Notes: generated by a model not told the origin, from the letters alone. Shown: positions 38,028-48,568, counted from the stretch's first letter. The stretch: DNA of 64,000 nucleotides from Mansonella perstans (GCA_037074765.1 JBAMDO010000205.1:1-64000); one strand, 5' to 3'. Numbers and translations: made by a program.

Positions 38028-40116
38028 ATGTCAATAATTCCACTGCATCAGTCATTTCCAGTGTTTTTCTTCATCATAAGTGCTGTTTGGGCAGTTGACA
38101 ATTCTCGTTTTGATAAAAGAATAGTGCTTTTAGATGGCGCAAATGACAAGAACGCACTTGAAATCTCAGACGGTAGTTTTAAATCCATGTTTCCCAGTTT
38201 CCATAAGGTTAAGCAACGGATTGTTCAGAAATGAAATAGAGTTTGTAAGTGTTAACTGTCATACAAAAATCATTTTTTATTTAATAACCGAGAGGAATAA
38301 AAATTTTCTCAGCAATCGAATAAGTGTTTTAGCAGTCAGTTCTTAAATCGATTTTTATTTAGGCAAAACAATGAAACGAGTGCATCGAGATATGGGAGCA
38401 CTGACTGGACCATTGGTCAGTGCTGTTGTAACTGGCATAATTGGTAAATTGTTATGACTTTCCTTAAATTTCTTTTACTTGAAAATGAATGCCAAACAAC
38501 GTCATTCCAGAACGAGAAGTGAAATAAATTGACGGGAAGATTGGAGTTTTCACAAATTTTGGAAAGAGTTTGAAGTTACTTACTCAAAGGTAAGCTTAGG
38601 ACATGAGAAGAGACACGTACGCGTTGAGAAGGACGCTGAGCCAGCAATTCAGGCTATTTTGCATGGCATCATTGCTTGTTATCAATTTTCATAGTGGTTG
38701 CTATAAATGAAAATATCTGCAAAGTGTAATGTACACGGGAAGAAAGGTAATCCGAATTGTCTTCCCATAATGGGAGAAATTTCCCTAAATTACATTTCAA
38801 AGCGGTGCGATCTCTTCTCATAAGTAATTCAGAAAAGGTTTCTGGCTTGTAATTTGAAGAAGTCCTAACTGTTATACCCCCTTATTGTGAAATGAAGATG
38901 AACACCTTGAGCTTCCGCAATTCGAAAATTTTGATGTTCTGCCATCCAAAGACGTTTTCGGATTTAAAAGCAAATTGTAAATTTTATGAGTATTGCGTAT
39001 CTTTCACTTTATTATGCTCAGATTATTTTATTTTTCTTCAAGTTCCGAGAAACAGCTGTGATTTTTACTCAGAAAAAAGACTGATTTGAGGAATGACAAC
39101 TGAAGCAATTTTGGATTCAACGATTGATCGTTCATGTCCTTCGAATGGTGGTTGCAAGTGGTTCGGGACAGCTCCATTTTGTATTGGACACTGTCAAACA
39201 GGATATGACTATATACGGAGCAGCAACGGACGCTGCGATAGCAAGTTGTTTGCTAGGACATGTAAACCGGATCCAAGTTTCGGCGTGCCCTGTAGCACCG
39301 CTTTCGGTGGAATTTTTGAAAAACATTTTTGTTGTAAGTAAGTTTGCCTTTGTTTGAAATTTCAAATAACTTCAAAATCTAGTGCTTAGTAAATATTGGC
39401 AATGTGCTTCATTTGATTTTTCAAAATTCTCGCTAATTACTTATTGATTATTGTATTTTATCACATACTAAAACACCAAAATAATCAAATATTAACTTGC
39501 TACCAGTTTGTTTATTATTGTTTGAATTTGCAAATCCAATCTTCCAACTTCAGGAGTGATCCATCTGAATGCACGTGGAGTGGTCGCTGGATGAGTGCAT
39601 ATACTGCACGTAATATTTACTGTCGATACGATAATCATGGTCATTGTGGTCATCTTAAATGTTCTATAAATCATTTCAGTTATAAAGTAATTCTCTTGTT
39701 ATGTTTCAAGCGACTACCTTTTTTTCCTTTCTGTTTTCTCGATTTCTTTTTCTTATTTTTCGATTTTCTTGTAGTATTCCTTTTTCATTTTTTTCAATCA
39801 AAATTTTTCGATTCTCGAAAAAAATTTCGAGGTTCTTAATTTATTTATTGAATGGAAAAAAATTTCCGTTCTTGATTTATTTATTGAATAAACGTTGTTT
39901 CCGTTCGTACTATATGTTTTTTTTCGCTTTATGCGTTCAGAGAGATTAAAATTCTGTCAGGCATCATTTCAGGCTGAAAACTCAACTGAAATAAATGGCG
40001 ATCATTGCGATCAGATTTCACTGTTTGGTCTGAAGGGTAACGCAACATGCGGTTATATTGCATGGTTTCGTAGAGGATCTAACGAAAAAATTGATAGCTG
40101 GTACAAAACCAAATGA
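38028..40116 (+). CDS. Secreted cysteine-rich protein, nematode type
   Basis: Five exons (38028-38172, 38363-38443, 39091-39337, 39554-39686, 39973-40116) join in phase to about 249 residues. The N-terminus is a signal peptide: a hydrophobic FPVFFFIISAVWA core with likely cleavage near residue 22. A dibasic KR follows, then a second hydrophobic stretch (ALTGPLVSAVVTGIIG, about 60-75). The C-terminal part is rich in cysteines with two related motifs, CKWFGTAPFCIGHC and ECTWSGRWMSAYTARNIYC, and a third block with CDQ and NATCGYIAWFRRG. NST and NATC are possible N-glycosylation sites. The pattern WxGTAPFCxGxC is one I associate with secreted proteins of unknown function in nematodes, not with an enzyme. 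The exon 3 acceptor (TTTGAG) is unusual but needed for phase. A TTTTAG at 38004 may be a trans-splice site. Confidence 0.75.
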
Positions 40117-40842
40117 AATATATCATATTGTTAATAAATGTATATCTGTATCGTATGCCTATTTTATGCAGTGCATGATAAATTTATTTGGTACATTCAT
40201 CCTACAATATGCTAACGAGTACCTTGCATACCACTTTCACTGTTATCATCTGTTATCGTTGAAATGATTGATATGGTGAGGGATAATACGTTGCTTAAAA
40301 ATCAGTAAAGATATGAATAACTTTCATATTAACTTTCATATTTCATATTTGTAATCTTTGTAGCTCAAATAAACTACAAGCCTCAGCGAATGTTTTTTTG
40401 TGTTTATAACATTATTTCATTTATTTTGTCAGCTTCTAAATTGTTAACAGTTAAATTTAATTGCAAATTTACTTTGCTTTGGACGTCGTTCTGACTTTCT
40501 ATACAAACTATTAATCCGTGATATAACCTTCGAAAAACTAATGATAATTAATGATAAACCGTTGAAAGAAAAAAGAACGTAAGCAGACCAGCACTTGTTA
40601 TATGTAAAAGCCGAAGACAGGAAAAAAGCTAAGCAGTGCTATTACTTCAATAATGACTAAATCTCCGAATAATTTTAACTTTTTTGGCAAGGATGAATGT
40701 GATCGAGAATTATGCTGGTACGTCATTAAAAAAAAGCACGGAGAGTTGAAACATATAATCTTTATTTGCGGACATGAAATTTCATTACTTGCCAATGCAT
40801 TACAATGAAGTGCTGGCATGGATGCGATAAAATGATATATAC
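40117..40842. other. 3' flank of the cysteine-rich gene
   Basis: AT-rich sequence without a supported gene. AATAAA at about 40368 could serve as the polyadenylation signal of the secreted-protein gene. The minus-strand frame at 40598-40867 is only open by chance beyond 40842, where its SF3B3-derived part (shared with the inverted repeat) ends. Confidence 0.5.
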
Positions 40843-40976
40843 AATTTTTGACGCTCTGCGGCACCAATCAAAATCGCACATCCTTTCGGACGACGGCAAG
40901 AAATTGTCCTAAAACAATTCGCCGACATCCAGTTTTACCAAATCTTTCCTGATGAACTCTTTCAAAAGATACTTTC
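40843..40976 (-). pseudogene. SF3B3 stub, inverted copy
   Basis: The reverse complement repeats 46089-46232, including ERVHQERFGKTGCRRIV and GQFLAVV, a match to the N-terminal part of splicing factor SF3B3 (human region with HQETFGKSGCRRIVPGQ). It ends abruptly at the palindrome breakpoint at about 40843. It is a duplicated flank of the retrotransposon insertion, not a gene. Confidence 0.7.
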
Positions 40977-41578
40977 TGTCGCGAAAGTCGCGAAAATTAA
41001 AATAAAACTTTATACAAATTTATAAGGAATGTTTTCCGTGATCTCAATTTTGAATAACTTATTTGTATGATTTATATTCCTGAGAATTCTTTTCCATATT
41101 TTTCTGGTATTATCGATGATTTACATTCCTTAGAACTCTTTTGGCATTACCGAAACTCGTGTCTTCCCTTAACTATTTCTTATAACATTATGACCCATTG
41201 TATTAAACCATTAATTAACTTATATCAAATGATTTATGGCCCTTGTACTAACAGATCCACCCCTTCTTCTCCCCTATATAAACTGTTACTCTAATCGCAA
41301 TCTTCATTCCAAGTTAGATTCCGTTCATCATTCAGTTCTTCAATCAGTTATTCCGTTCTACGTTCTACATTCTACGTTCATTCCACATTCCACATTCAGT
41401 TAAACATTAACTGCTTTCATCGTTGGCGTTACTTCTTTTTCAGTTCACTTCGTGTTTAAACAAAGGGTTTAAGTTCGAGGAGTCCTCACAACTCAAATTC
41501 AATCCAACGCACTATTATCAGTGCGATACAAATTTCCTAGATACAAAAGGTTGCGCTACAACAATTTTTTTCCCGACA
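40977..41578 (+). mobile_element. BEL/Pao 5' LTR, left palindrome arm
   Basis: The 602-bp LTR begins TGTCGCGAAAGTCGCG and ends TTTCCCGACA, with TGTCG/CGACA ends. It is followed at 41585-41602 by TGGTGCCACGAGCCGGGA, the expected complement of a tRNA 3' end ending in CCA (primer-binding site). CTATATAAACTG at about 41273 looks like the LTR's own TATA box. Short repeats built on ATTCTACGTTC fill the region just before the transcript leader. Confidence 0.85.
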
Positions 41579-41611
41579 AATTTTTGGTGCCACGAGCCGG
41601 GAACGGACGGA

Positions 41612-42943
41612 ATGTCTACTTCAATCAGTCAATCAGCGCAAGCAACAATCGGCAGGATAACCGAACTTCTGGAAGAAATCAACAAACTTGATTTAACACA
41701 ACCAGCCGCCGGAGGAACAAAACAAACAATACGAAACCAAGAAACGTATTGTTAAAAACAAAGCTAAACAACTGGAAATGTACGCCGGTAACTTGGAGAC
41801 AATCAATGAAAAATGGCTGGATCTCATACAACAAATGACGATAGCAACAAAGAGAAAGGAAGAAGAAGAAAAGTATGAGATGTTCAACGACAAACAGGGA
41901 ATTCTACACATGATTAATAATAGTAAGGAAGCTATTATTATTCTCAATTCATATTATAATGATTTTAAACTAGCAATTCGACAAGAAAAGTCATCGGCTA
42001 CGAAGGAAAGGGAAATGGTCAATCCCTCACCCGTTTGTCATTCAACAATAAACTTACCCAAGTTACCACTACCAACTTTCAGTGAAGATATCAAGCTATG
42101 GAGAGAATTCTGGAATAGCTTCAACACAGCTATTCACCTTCAGGAAATTCCAGACATCCAAAAACTCAACTATTTGATATCATGCTTAAAAGGAGAAGCA
42201 TTGGAAGCTATAAGAGGATTCGATGTAGCTCCAGAGAATTACGAATTAATAAGACAGGTTTTAATCGACAAATATGGTAACCCTGCAATAATCAAGAAAT
42301 CACTATATAAGGAATTCAATTCCATTCAACGGAACGACAAGGAATGGAAAACAAGAGTCGAAGCAATGGAAAAAACTCTTCGACAGTTGGAAGCAATGGG
42401 CGACAATCTGGAACATCCCAGTATTGAAACAACAATCGAAAGTAAACTACCACCATGGATTTTGGAAAAAGTCTACCAGATGAAGGAAGAAAAAGAATCC
42501 TGGTCAGTAAGTAGTTTACGAGAATTTCTAATGGCATTAGTCCACAGAAGCGAAGAAGCAAACAGGAATCAAAAACCCCAACAGGAACCAATTCCAAAAA
42601 GAGTGGTTCATTCTCAAAGGGAAAGAGGAACCTCCGCCCTATTCATAACAAAACAATCAAATGAGGTAAAAAACCCTCAATCAGGCAATAAGTCAAAGGT
42701 CAACAAGGAAAAAAGACCTTGTATATTTTGCAACAAAAACCATTGGGATAACGAATGCCCAAAGTACTCTACGGCCAAACAACGATACGAACGCCTGAAG
42801 GAGCGAGCTCAAGGCGTGCACTAACTGCTTCCGTACGAAGCATGCAACAATTGACTGCAATCAAGGGAAACGAATATGTTTCCACTGCAAAGGCCAACAC
42901 AAGACGGCATTATGCTACAAGAAATATTGCTCGACCAATATTA
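41612..42943 (+). pseudogene. BEL/Pao gag, frame-broken, left arm
   Basis: Gag packages the element's RNA. The frame starts at ATG 41612 (MSTSISQSAQATIGRITELL), shifts near 41705-41712, and resumes through the long open stretch 41778-42824. That stretch holds the BEL-type capsid-like domain (LPKLPLPTFSEDIKLWREFW, LISCLKGEALEAI, KYGNPAIIKKSLYKEF) and the knuckle CIFCNKNHWDNEC. A second shift near 42803 puts two more knuckles (CTNCFRTKHATIDC, CFHCKGQHKTALC) in another frame. Both shifts also occur in the right arm, so they predate the duplication. The element has no pol here. It matches the gag of BEL/Pao elements (DUF1759-like), not Ty1 or Ty3. Confidence 0.85.
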
Positions 42944-43049
42944 GATTATTTAACGGATAAACTACAAATTATTAATCCAACTTCTTACGATATGAATTCC
43001 ATCACACGAAACAATTAGACGAGTCGGATGGATATTGGAGACGACCAGA
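42944..43049 (+). other. Junction sequence in the palindrome spacer
   Basis: After the left arm ends, about 100 bases (AGATTATTTAACGG onward) match neither arm. They contain no frame worth naming. They lead directly into a repeat-rich LTR piece in the opposite orientation, so this is where two rearranged element fragments meet. Confidence 0.45.
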
Positions 43050-43527
43050 CATCATGAATGACTGAATAGAATGACTGACTGTTGAACTGAACAAAATGAT
43101 GAACTGAACAGGAATGATGAACTGAACAGAATGATTGACTGAACAGAATGATGACTGTTGAACTGAACAGGAATGATGACTGAATAGATGAATGTTGGAC
43201 TGAATGAAGAATATGGGATATGGAACAGTTTATATAGTCGAGAAGAAGAGGTGGATCTGGTCATTTAAGGGCCATAAATCATTTTATATAAGCTGATTAA
43301 TGGCTTAATATGACAGATCATAATGTGATAGGATGAAAATAGTTAGGGGAAGACACGAGATCTGGCGATGAACAATAATAGATAATAGCATAAAAGTATA
43401 AGATTAATTCTAATGGATATAATTATACAATTGAAGTATGGGAAAAAATTCAAAAAATGAAATCACGGAAAATATTCCTTATGAATTTATATAAAATTTT
43501 ATTTTAAGTTTCGCGACTTTCGCGACA
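43050..43527 (-). mobile_element. BEL/Pao LTR fragment in the palindrome spacer
   Basis: Read on the minus strand it starts TGTCGCGAAAGTCGCGAAAC at 43527 and follows the LTRs of the arms with clear divergence, including the TATATAAACTG core. It ends in an expanded tandem array of ACTGAACAGAATGATG-like units (about 43050-43190). It is older than the arm LTRs, and may be the 3' LTR of the minus-strand element whose middle was deleted. Confidence 0.7.
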
Positions 43528-43779
43528 TTGCGGAGAGAGGGGGGTTGATGTGTTTGAAGAGTGGATAACTGGATTATAGGATAAAGGAATATAACGATTA
43601 CATGGATTTTTATCGTTATGTCCAGTTAGGGGAGCTTTTGATACATAGAGGATGAAAAATAAAGTTAATTAATTTGAATTTCAATTCTATAACAATTATT
43701 ATAAATAAAATTACAAAACTACATATACCGATAGCAATAAATTTCCAATGAGCTATTATATGTGTTAATTCTTCTTCTA

Positions 43780-44113
43780 TTGTCTTCGTGGTTTTTCAAA
43801 TTGTATTGTTAGCTGTTCGATTAATTCTTCTCTTTGCTGTTCTACTTCTGTCCAAAGGTTACCAAAGGAAAGAAGTTTCAATTCTTCCTTCGCATTTTCC
43901 GTTAAATGGAGACGACTGACTAACTTTTTTGTGATGAAGATGACTGTGAGCCTGGATCGAATAATACCATGACTTCTTCTTGACTCTCCGGCTTGCTTGG
44001 GTTGACTGCTTCTATTTCTTTACATATTAGCAGAACCTTCTTACCTTGATGATTGATTGGTTGATTTAATGAATTTATGATGATTGTTGAATTTCTTTCT
44101 TCTTTGCTGGATC
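43780..44113 (-). pseudogene. BEL/Pao pol remnant: aspartic protease region
   Basis: Continuing the minus-strand element past gag, the frame gives KKVLLICKEIEAVNP and VLFDPGSQSS, then, after a frame shift, KLVSRLHLTENAKEELKL. This is the start of BEL/Pao pol, where the retroviral-type protease has the motif (L)xD(S/T)GS(Q)SSF; here the expected T or S after D is P. Reverse transcriptase and integrase are missing. It is found only next to the right arm, so the right arm is closer to the source of the duplication. Confidence 0.65.
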
Positions 44114-45445
44114 CAATATTGGTCGAGCAATATTTCTTGTAGCATAATGCCGTCTTGTGTTGGCCTTTGCAGTGGAAACATGTTCGTTTCCCTTGATTGC
44201 AGTCAATTGTTGCATGCTTCGTACGGAAGCAGTTAGTGCACGCCTTGAGCTCGCTCCTTCAGGCGTTCGTATCGTTGTTTGGCCGTAGAGTACTTTGGGC
44301 ATTCATTATCCCAATGGTTTTTGTTGCAAAATATACAAGGTCTTTTTTCCTTGTTGACCTTTGACTTATTGCCTGATTGAGGGTTTTTTACCTCATTTGA
44401 TTGTTTTGTTATGAATAGGGCGGAGATTCCTCTTTCCCTTTGAGAATGAACCACTCTTTTTGGAATTGGTTCCTGTTGGGGTTTTTGATTCCTGTTTGCT
44501 TCTTCGCTTCTGTGGACTAATGCCATTAGAAATTCTCGTAAACTACTTACTGACCAGGATTCTTTTTCTTCCTTCATCTGGTAGACTTTTTCCAAAATCC
44601 ATGGTGGTAGTTTACTTTCGATTGTTGTTTCAATACTGGGATGTTCCAGATTGTCGCCCATTGCTTCCAACTGTCGAAGAGTTTTTTCCATTGCTTCGAC
44701 TCTTGTTTTCCATTCCTTGTCGTTCCGTTGAATGGAATTGAATTCCTTATATAGTGATTTCTTGATTATTGCAGGGTTACCATATTTGTCGATTAAAACC
44801 TGTCTTATTAATTCGTAATTCTCTGGAGCTACATCGAATCCTCTTATAGCTTCCAATGCTTCTCCTTTTAAGCATGATATCAAATAGTTGAGTTTTTGGA
44901 TGTCTGGAATTTCCTGAAGGTGAATAGCTGTGTTGAAGCTATTCCAGAATTCTCTCCATAGCTTGATATCTTCACTGAAAGTTGGTAGTGGTAACTTGGG
45001 TAAGTTTATTGTTGAATGACAAACGGGTGAGGGATTGACCATTTCCCTTTCCTTCGTAGCCGATGACTTTTCTTGTCGAATTGCTAGTTTAAAATCATTA
45101 TAATATGAATTGAGAATAATAATAGCTTCCTTACTATTATTAATCATGTGTAGAATTCCCTGTTTGTCGTTGAACATCTCATACTTTTCTTCTTCTTCCT
45201 TTCTCTTTGTTGCTATCGTCATTTGTTGTATGAGATCCAGCCATTTTTCATTGATTGTCTCCAAGTTACCGGCGTACATTTCCAGTTGTTTAGCTTTGTT
45301 TTTAACAATACGTTTCTTGGTTTCGTATTGTTTGTTTTGTTCCTCCGGCGGCTGGTTGTGTTAAATCAAGTTTGTTGATTTCTTCCAGAAGTTCGGTTAT
45401 CCTGCCGATTGTTGCTTGCGCTGATTGACTGATTGAAGTAGACAT
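44114..45445 (-). pseudogene. BEL/Pao gag, frame-broken, right arm
   Basis: Near-identical inverted copy of the left-arm gag: start ATG at 45445, main open stretch 45279-44233, and the same two frame shifts in the same places. The only protein difference I see in the main stretch is Ile for Thr after QRERG. See the left-arm entry for domains. Shared damage means the pair arose by copying a dead element, not by two transpositions of an active one. Confidence 0.85.
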
Positions 45446-45478
45446 TCCGTCCGTTCCCGGCTCGTGGCACCAAAAATT

Positions 45479-46088
45479 TGTCGGGAAAAAAATTGTTGTA
45501 GCGCAACCTTTTGTATCTAGGAAATTTGTATCGCACTGATAATAGTGCGTTGGATTGAATTTGAGTTGTGAGGACTCCTGGAACTTGGGTAATTAAACCC
45601 TTTGTTTAAACACGAAGTGAACTGAAAAAGAAGTAACGCCAACGATGAAAGCAGTTAATGTTTAACTGAATGTGGAATGTGGAATGAACGTAGAATGTAG
45701 AACGTAGAACGGAATAACTGATTGAAGAACTGAATGATGAACGGAATCTAACTTGGAATGAAGATTGCGATTAGAGTAACAGTTTATATAGGGGAGAAGA
45801 AGGGGTGGATCTGTTAGTACAAGGGCCATAAATCATTTGATATAAGTTAATTAATGGTTTAATACAATGGGTCATAATGTTATAAGAAATAGTTAAGGGA
45901 AGACACGAGTTTCGGTAATGCCAAAAGAGTTCTAAGGAATGTAAATCATCGATAATACCAGAAAAATATGGAAAAGAATTCTCAGGAATATAAATCATAC
46001 AAATAAGTTATTCAAAATTGAGATCACGGAAAACATTCCTTATAAATTTGTATAAAGTTTTATTTTAATTTTCGCGACTTTCGCGACA
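45479..46088 (-). mobile_element. BEL/Pao 5' LTR, right palindrome arm
   Basis: A 610-bp inverted copy of the left LTR, starting TGTCGCGAAAG at 46088 and ending CCCGACA at 45479. Its primer-binding site is the reverse complement TCCCGGCTCGTGGCACCA at about 45455-45472. It retains GGTTTAATTACCCAAGTTCC where the left copy has lost about a dozen bases. Its outer end abuts SF3B3 coding sequence directly. Confidence 0.85.
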
Positions 46089-46679
46089 GAAAGTATCTTT
46101 TGAAAGAGTTCATCAGGAAAGATTTGGTAAAACTGGATGTCGGCGAATTGTTCTAGGACAATTTCTTGCCGTCGTCCGAAAGGATGTGCGATTTTGATTG
46201 GTGCCGCAGAGCGTCAAAAATTGTATATATCATGAACCAAGATGGATCGGCAAATTTAACAATAAGTTCGCCCCTTGAAGCAGATAAATCTCATTGCATC
46301 TGCTACAATGTTGTTGGTGTGGATGTCGGATTCGAAAATCCTACTTTTGCATGTTTAGAAGTTGATTACGAGGAAGTTGATCACGATCCCACTGGACATT
46401 TGGCTACCAAAATTCCACAAACATTAACATTTTATGAACTGGATCTGGTTTGAACCACGTTGTTCGCAAATATGCTGAGCCTTTAGTTGAATAAGGGAAA
46501 TATTTTGATTTCAGTGCTTGGTGGACAAGATGGGCCTAGTGGCGTCATTGTTTGTTGCGAGAATTATCTTGTTTATAAAAATCTGGGTGATCAACCAGAT
46601 ATCAAGTGTCCAATACCGCGAAGAAGAAACGAACTAGATGATTGCGATCGTACCGTTATCATTGTTTGTGCCACCACAA
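46089..46679 (+). pseudogene. SF3B3 (splicing factor 3B subunit 3) fragment
   Basis: SF3B3 is a beta-propeller scaffold of the U2 snRNP SF3b complex. In pieces across frames the sequence reads ERVHQERFGKTGCRRIV, GQFLAVV, LTISSPLEADKS, VVGVDVGFENPTFACLE, DPTG, TLTFYELDL, GPSGVIVCCENY and NLGDQPDIKCPIPRRRN, in the order of human SF3B3 from about residue 100 to 300. At least three frame shifts and stops break it (near 46185, 46215 and 46453-46500), and both ends are cut by BEL sequences. No intron is evident, so it may be one long exon or a processed copy. The working gene must be elsewhere. Confidence 0.8.
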
Positions 46680-46682
46680 AAG

Positions 46683-47211
46683 TTTCCCAACAAAAAATTT
46701 TGGTGCCACGAACCGGGACCATGTCTGACACCTTACTGTCAACACAAAACCGGCACTACAGAAGTTGGGACACCTCATCGAGGAAACCAAAGGGTTAGAC
46801 TTAACGCTTCTCGACCAGCAGCTACCAAACAATGAGTCTCCAAACAATGCGAAGCGAGAAGAAGAATCCTCAATCAAAGAATCAAATTCCTCGAGTTATA
46901 TATATTGGCATGATCGAATAGACCAATGAAAAATGGCTGGAATTTGTCCAGAAAGTTTCGCCGCCGCAGAAGAAGAAGGAAGAGGAAGAGAAATATGCAA
47001 TGGTAATCAACGAGAAAGGTATTTTAACTTTATTAAATAGTGGTAGAGAAACGGTCGTAATTCTAAAATTACACCAAGATGAGATTGAAGCAACATTAGA
47101 GGAATCAGGTAGGGCTCAAATAAAATCAATAGCCCCACAACAACCCCAACAACTTGGGGCAACGGTGTCAGAATTAAGTGAAGCTCAAGCTTGGGTTGAG
47201 TACAAACTTGG
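46683..47211 (+). mobile_element. Second, decayed BEL/Pao element (LTR end, PBS, gag)
   Basis: SF3B3 coding sequence passes directly into TTTCCCAACA, the last bases of a BEL LTR, then a primer-binding site at 46701-46718 (TGGTGCCACGAACCGGGA). A gag related to but clearly diverged from the palindrome copies follows: WLEFVQKVSPPQKKKEEEEK, then MVINEKGILTLLNSGRETVV. Stops and shifts break it at about 46834 and 46920. It is cut off by an inverted LTR at about 47212. Confidence 0.7.
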
Positions 47212-47774
47212 TGTTGTGAAAGTTGTGATGAGTTGTGGTTGAGAGAACGGGTTGAATTGAATGTTGTGCAGTCTCAATCTCAAACTTGGGTAATTAAACC
47301 ATTTATTACAATTATTAATGAACGCACGCGAACATAATTAGAAACATTAATAAACGCGAAAAACATAAAAATATAAAAGAACTGGATGATGAGATTGATG
47401 AATATCGCCATGAAGAAAAAACAGTTATAATGGAAGTTTGACAGTCTATTTATAGTATTAGGAGGGGGGTCAAAGACGTGATAAGTTGATCATAATGTGA
47501 AATAATAAAGGATAAAATAATGATATGATGGGGAGATCATAAGATCAAATAATGAAGGATAGAATAAAGACGTGATAAGTTGATCATAATGTGAAATAAT
47601 AAAGGATAAAATAATGATGTGATGGAGAGATCATAAGATCAAATAATGTCCTTATTATTTATCTACAGCTTGAATTTTTGGATGTAAGACTACAAAAATA
47701 AGAAATTAATCTTACATCATAAAATTAATTATATTTATTTACTTATTGAAACTCGCGGTATAGGTTTCGCGACA
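47212..47774 (-). mobile_element. BEL/Pao LTR, diverged subfamily
   Basis: Inverted LTR of a second subfamily. On the minus strand it starts TGTCGCGAAACC and ends CTTTCACAACA. A 94-bp direct duplication lies inside it (starts at about 47476 and 47570, built on GACGTGATAAGTTGATCATA). It shares the inner ACTTGGGTAATTAAACC block (reverse of GGTTTAATTACCCAAGT) with the other LTRs. Confidence 0.65.
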
Positions 47775-48058
47775 CTTGGGTAATTAAACCTTTTATTATC
47801 TAACTTCAAACCGCTCGTTAAACAAATGCAGAAAGAAAATGTATAAGCGAATGAGGAAACAAGCGAGTGAATAAACGAAAAACAAATAAAGAATGAATCA
47901 ATGGATGAATGAAGATCCTTACCTCAGAGAATTGACTATTTATATACCATATTAGAAAAGGAGGGACTAAGCTTAATAGAAAGGTCATAAGATCATAAGA
48001 TCACAATGATAAAGGAGTTGGATTAATTATGGTTCACTGTAGAGAAGTTACAACGGCG
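47775..48058 (-). mobile_element. Truncated LTR remnant
   Basis: Starts abruptly with CTTGGGTAATTAAACC, an internal LTR block, directly against the preceding LTR end, and runs through TATTTATATACC (TATA region in reverse). It is interrupted by the solo LTR at 48064. Confidence 0.55.
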
Positions 48059-48568
48059 GTATCTGTCGCGAAAGTCGCGAAAATTAAAATAAATTTTATA
48101 CAAATTAAATGGAATGGTTTCCATGATTCATTAGTTATCTCATTCAATTATTTGTCTAATTTGCATTTCTTAGATTTATTTTCCCATCAAATTCAAATGT
48201 GTTTTTTTCCCCAGATCTTTGTGTTCCGGTTATACGTAAATTCCTTTCCTAACAATCACTCCAAATATTCTCATCTCATCCTAATTTTCTCATTACCATA
48301 CTTATATGTTAATTGGGTCTGAACAGTTTCCGGTGTAAACCACTCCTTCTTCTAGACTATATAAACTGTACCCTTCATTCCAAGACATTCTAAGGATTCC
48401 AGTCTTGCTCACAAGATTCGCTTTATTCGCTATTCTACTGTTTACTATTCACTTTATCTTTCGTTCTGAAATAAAGGGTTCAATTACCCAAGCCGAGGTG
48501 TTTCGCACTACAACGAACACACTCTGCTCACACACGGTTGCGCTCAACAAAAATTTCCCGACAGTATC
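48059..48568 (+). mobile_element. Solo BEL/Pao LTR with 5-bp target duplication
   Basis: The LTR proper is 48064-48563 (500 bp), TGTCGCGAAAGTCGCG to TTTCCCGACA, flanked on both sides by GTATC. It has ACTATATAAACTG (TATA box, about 48356) and GAAATAAAGGG (polyadenylation signal, about 48470). A solo LTR with an exact 5-bp duplication records a full insertion followed by LTR-LTR recombination. Its target was the older LTR remnant on its left. Confidence 0.9.

Larger units (their letters stand above)
40843..46232. repeat. 2.1-kb inverted duplication (palindrome) with 1.2-kb spacer
   Basis: Arm 40843-42943 is the reverse complement of 44114-46232. Each arm runs from a stub of SF3B3 sequence, through a complete BEL/Pao LTR and primer-binding site, to the end of gag. 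Differences are few: an indel of about a dozen bases next to the LTR sequence GTTTAATTACCC (near 41470 and 45590), and a Thr/Ile change in gag. The arms diverge at CCAATATT on the inner side and at TATATATCAT on the outer side. The copied SF3B3-LTR junction shows that the duplication happened after the retrotransposon had inserted. A transcript through it would fold into long double-stranded RNA. Confidence 0.85.

Noticed and set aside
39124..39365. Alternative frames inside the cysteine-rich exon
   Set aside because: Shadows of the real frame, which alone continues in phase through good splice sites.
42316..42597. 93-codon frame antisense to gag (also 44460-44741)
   Set aside because: Antisense shadow of the gag frame, present in both arms only because the arms are copies.
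43050..43190. Regular short repeats considered as a CRISPR-like array
   Set aside because: Repeats are contiguous without unique spacers and belong to LTR sequence; the genome is eukaryotic.
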